Shown piece after piece: positions 50,131 through 51,199 of a stretch of 51,199 nt of DNA. Position numbers and translations under genes: made by a program. The stretch lies in NCBI GenBank assembly GCA_003160215.1, contig PLQW01000096.1, positions 1 through 51,199 on the forward strand. The letters run 5' to 3'. This stretch comes from Acidobacteriaceae bacterium. GTDB taxonomy: Bacteria > Acidobacteriota > Terriglobia > Terriglobales > Acidobacteriaceae. Numbering within the stretch: position 1 is the first letter of the stretch; each line of letters opens with the position of its first letter. The notes beneath the pieces were generated by a model. That model made no database searches. It had not been told where the DNA came from and saw only the letters and a program-made list of their open reading frames with translations.

Positions 50131-51039
50131 CTAGGAGTTTTTTTTTACGCCGCCCGAGGAAGCGCTAGTGGGGCGAGCGGTTTTGCCCGGCTTGCGTTTC
50201 GCAGCGGCTGGGTGCCCCAGTCCAGCTTCCTTTACTCGCGTGGGACTCGTCTGCGCTGGGTGCCCCACCCAAGCTTCTTTTGCTTGGGTGGGATTCATCT
50301 GCGCGCGTTTGGCGGCAAGCGTTTTGCCTGTAACAGAGGACGACTTGGAGGCCGCTGCTTTCTTCCCGGCTTTGGCCTTCTTCGCGTCAGCTTTCGCGAT
50401 CGATTCGGCGAGCCAGTCGTTCTTCTTCGTGGCGCCACCGACCGACGCCTTTCGACTGCTCTTCCACTCCGCCGAGCCCTGATCGCCCGCGATCTCGTCC
50501 ATCGTGCGCTTGGTCAGCACCGAGTAGTCATACTTGTCGATGTCGTAGCCTTCCCGCACGTAGGCATCGCGGTGCTTGATCAGCAGCCACTCATTTCCTT
50601 TGCTTCCCGGCCGCCGCGACCTCATGTGCACCAGCGCGAAGTCGCCTTTCAGCTTCTCGCCATTGAGGCGAAACTTCAGGTCTCCCTTGCCCAGCATCTC
50701 CGCGGCATCTCCCTGCGGCTCCCAGGTACCCATGTCCCACACCATGACGGTGCCCGCCCCGTAATTGCCAGCCGGAATGATGCCCTCGAAATCGAAGTAC
50801 GAAACAGGATGATCTTCCACCTGCATGGCCAGCCGCTTGTCGGCGGGATCGAGGGACGGCCCTTTGGGAACGGCCCACGATTTCAGCACGCCTTCCATTT
50901 CGAGCCGGAAATCATAGTGCAGGCTGGTGGCGCGGTGCTTCTGGACCACGAAGCAGCGCCGCTCGCCGCGTTCAACCTTCGCGGGAGGTTCGGGTGTCTG
51001 CTTGAAATCGCGTTTCCGCTGGTACTCTTCGAGTGCCAT
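50131..51039 (-). CDS. LigD 3'-phosphoesterase-domain protein
   Basis: This 302-residue protein matches the LigD phosphoesterase (LigD_N) domain: FVVQKHRATSLHYDFRLEM with the His, Asp and Arg of the active site, then WAVPKGPSLDPADKRLAMQV, EDHPVSYFDFEG, IPAGNYGAGTVMVWD and LKGDFALVHM. It trims 3' ends with phosphate or a ribonucleotide before ligation. The C-terminal 90 residues are Lys/Ala-rich, and at 50207-50302 two 48-bp tandem units code VGHPA-type repeats, which look like an inserted dispersed repeat. The gene ends GGVKKNS, coded across a run of nine A, a slippage-prone site. It precedes the ligase gene by 23 bp. The ATG at 51039 fits the family start (ALEEYQRKRDF). Confidence 0.9.
   Translation of the reverse strand: MALEEYQRKRDFKQTPEPPAKVERGERRCFVVQKHRATSLHYDFRLEMEGVLKSWAVPKGPSLDPADKRLAMQVEDHPVSYFDFEGIIPAGNYGAGTVMVWDMGTWEPQGDAAEMLGKGDLKFRLNGEKLKGDFALVHMRSRRPGSKGNEWLLIKHRDAYVREGYDIDKYDYSVLTKRTMDEIAGDQGSAEWKSSRKASVGGATKKNDWLAESIAKADAKKAKAGKKAAASKSSSVTGKTLAAKRAQMNPTQAKEAWVGHPAQTSPTRVKEAGLGHPAAAKRKPGKTARPTSASSGGVKKNS
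50207..50302. repeat. Two 48-bp tandem units in the phosphoesterase tail
   Basis: 50207-50254 and 50255-50302 are 48 bp each, equal to 16 codons, and match at 39 of 48 positions. They begin GCTGGGTGCCCCA and end TCTGC, and the second unit holds a CACCCAAGC/GCTTGGGTG palindrome, so each unit can form a hairpin. The period keeps the reading frame. Confidence 0.8.
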
Positions 51040-51147
51040 AAGGCAACTAGATGAACACATCTGAGAGGCGTGCTGCAATGTTTTTGGCAAAGCGCCGGGC
51101 GATGGGCGTCCCGGCTTGATTTGCTACAATCGACATACCGCAACTGT

Positions 51148-51199
<52 letters not shown>

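Noticed and set aside
50142..50151. Programmed frameshift at the nine-A run near the end of the phosphoesterase gene
   Set aside because: The run lies four codons before the stop, so a shift would change little; no downstream frame worth reading was seen.

Overview
The window is GC-rich (about 60 percent by eye) and bacterial. It looks like a soil-type acidobacterium (Acidobacteriota, Terriglobia-like). This is inferred from protein style, from the many dispersed palindromic repeats between genes and from a Gram-negative cell wall and redox gene set; no rRNA or other marker is present to prove it.

Layout. 1-2943 is the right end of a small integrative element: a partial HUH Rep-like protein, a small HTH protein, a zinc-finger protein and a tyrosine recombinase whose gene ends 8 bp before the 3' end of tRNA-Lys(CUU), the likely attachment site. 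3085-5591 holds a radical SAM protein, a repeat-filled spacer and a YkgJ-type cysteine-cluster protein. 5763-10777 carries a methylcrotonyl-CoA-carboxylase-like carboxyltransferase, HMG-CoA lyase and a methylglutaconyl-CoA-hydratase-like enzyme, which suggest leucine/acyl-CoA catabolism, interrupted by a 44-residue membrane protein and a YeiH-type transporter. 11079-18351 carries a degenerate M23 protein, a thioesterase, histidine ammonia-lyase, a bifunctional penicillin-binding protein and a TPR protein. 19052-23818 is a YfhO / GT2 / two-methyltransferase glycan cluster resembling the CsbB-YfhO pair of Firmicutes.

24070-31007 (minus strand) looks like a decayed flagellar and chemotaxis locus: CheY, HDOD, a FliM N-terminal fragment with a probable frameshift, sigma-28, a FlgE with an internal deletion and no C-terminus, a sigma-54 activator without its DNA-binding domain, and a histidine-kinase-like/OmpR pair. 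31276-33140 holds small genes, an archaemetzincin and a four-helix-bundle protein. 33184-38744 (minus strand) is a respiratory module: cytochrome c, a HybA-type ferredoxin, a HybB/NrfD membrane subunit, a histidine kinase with two c-type haem motifs in its periplasmic sensor, and its NtrC-type regulator. A perfect TGTGA-N6-TCACA palindrome lies upstream.

39823-51199 holds uvrA, a CPBP protease, pyrE, a HicBA-like pair, mtnA, an STN-domain protein, a secreted protein, a HigBA-like pair, a LigD split into ligase and phosphoesterase genes, and the start of tRNA-Val(CAC).

Two patterns run across the window. Degenerate 7-bp tandem arrays lie at eight or more gene ends and twice abut a start codon. 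A family of 100-150 bp double-hairpin elements, some with terminal inverted repeats, fills the longer spacers.
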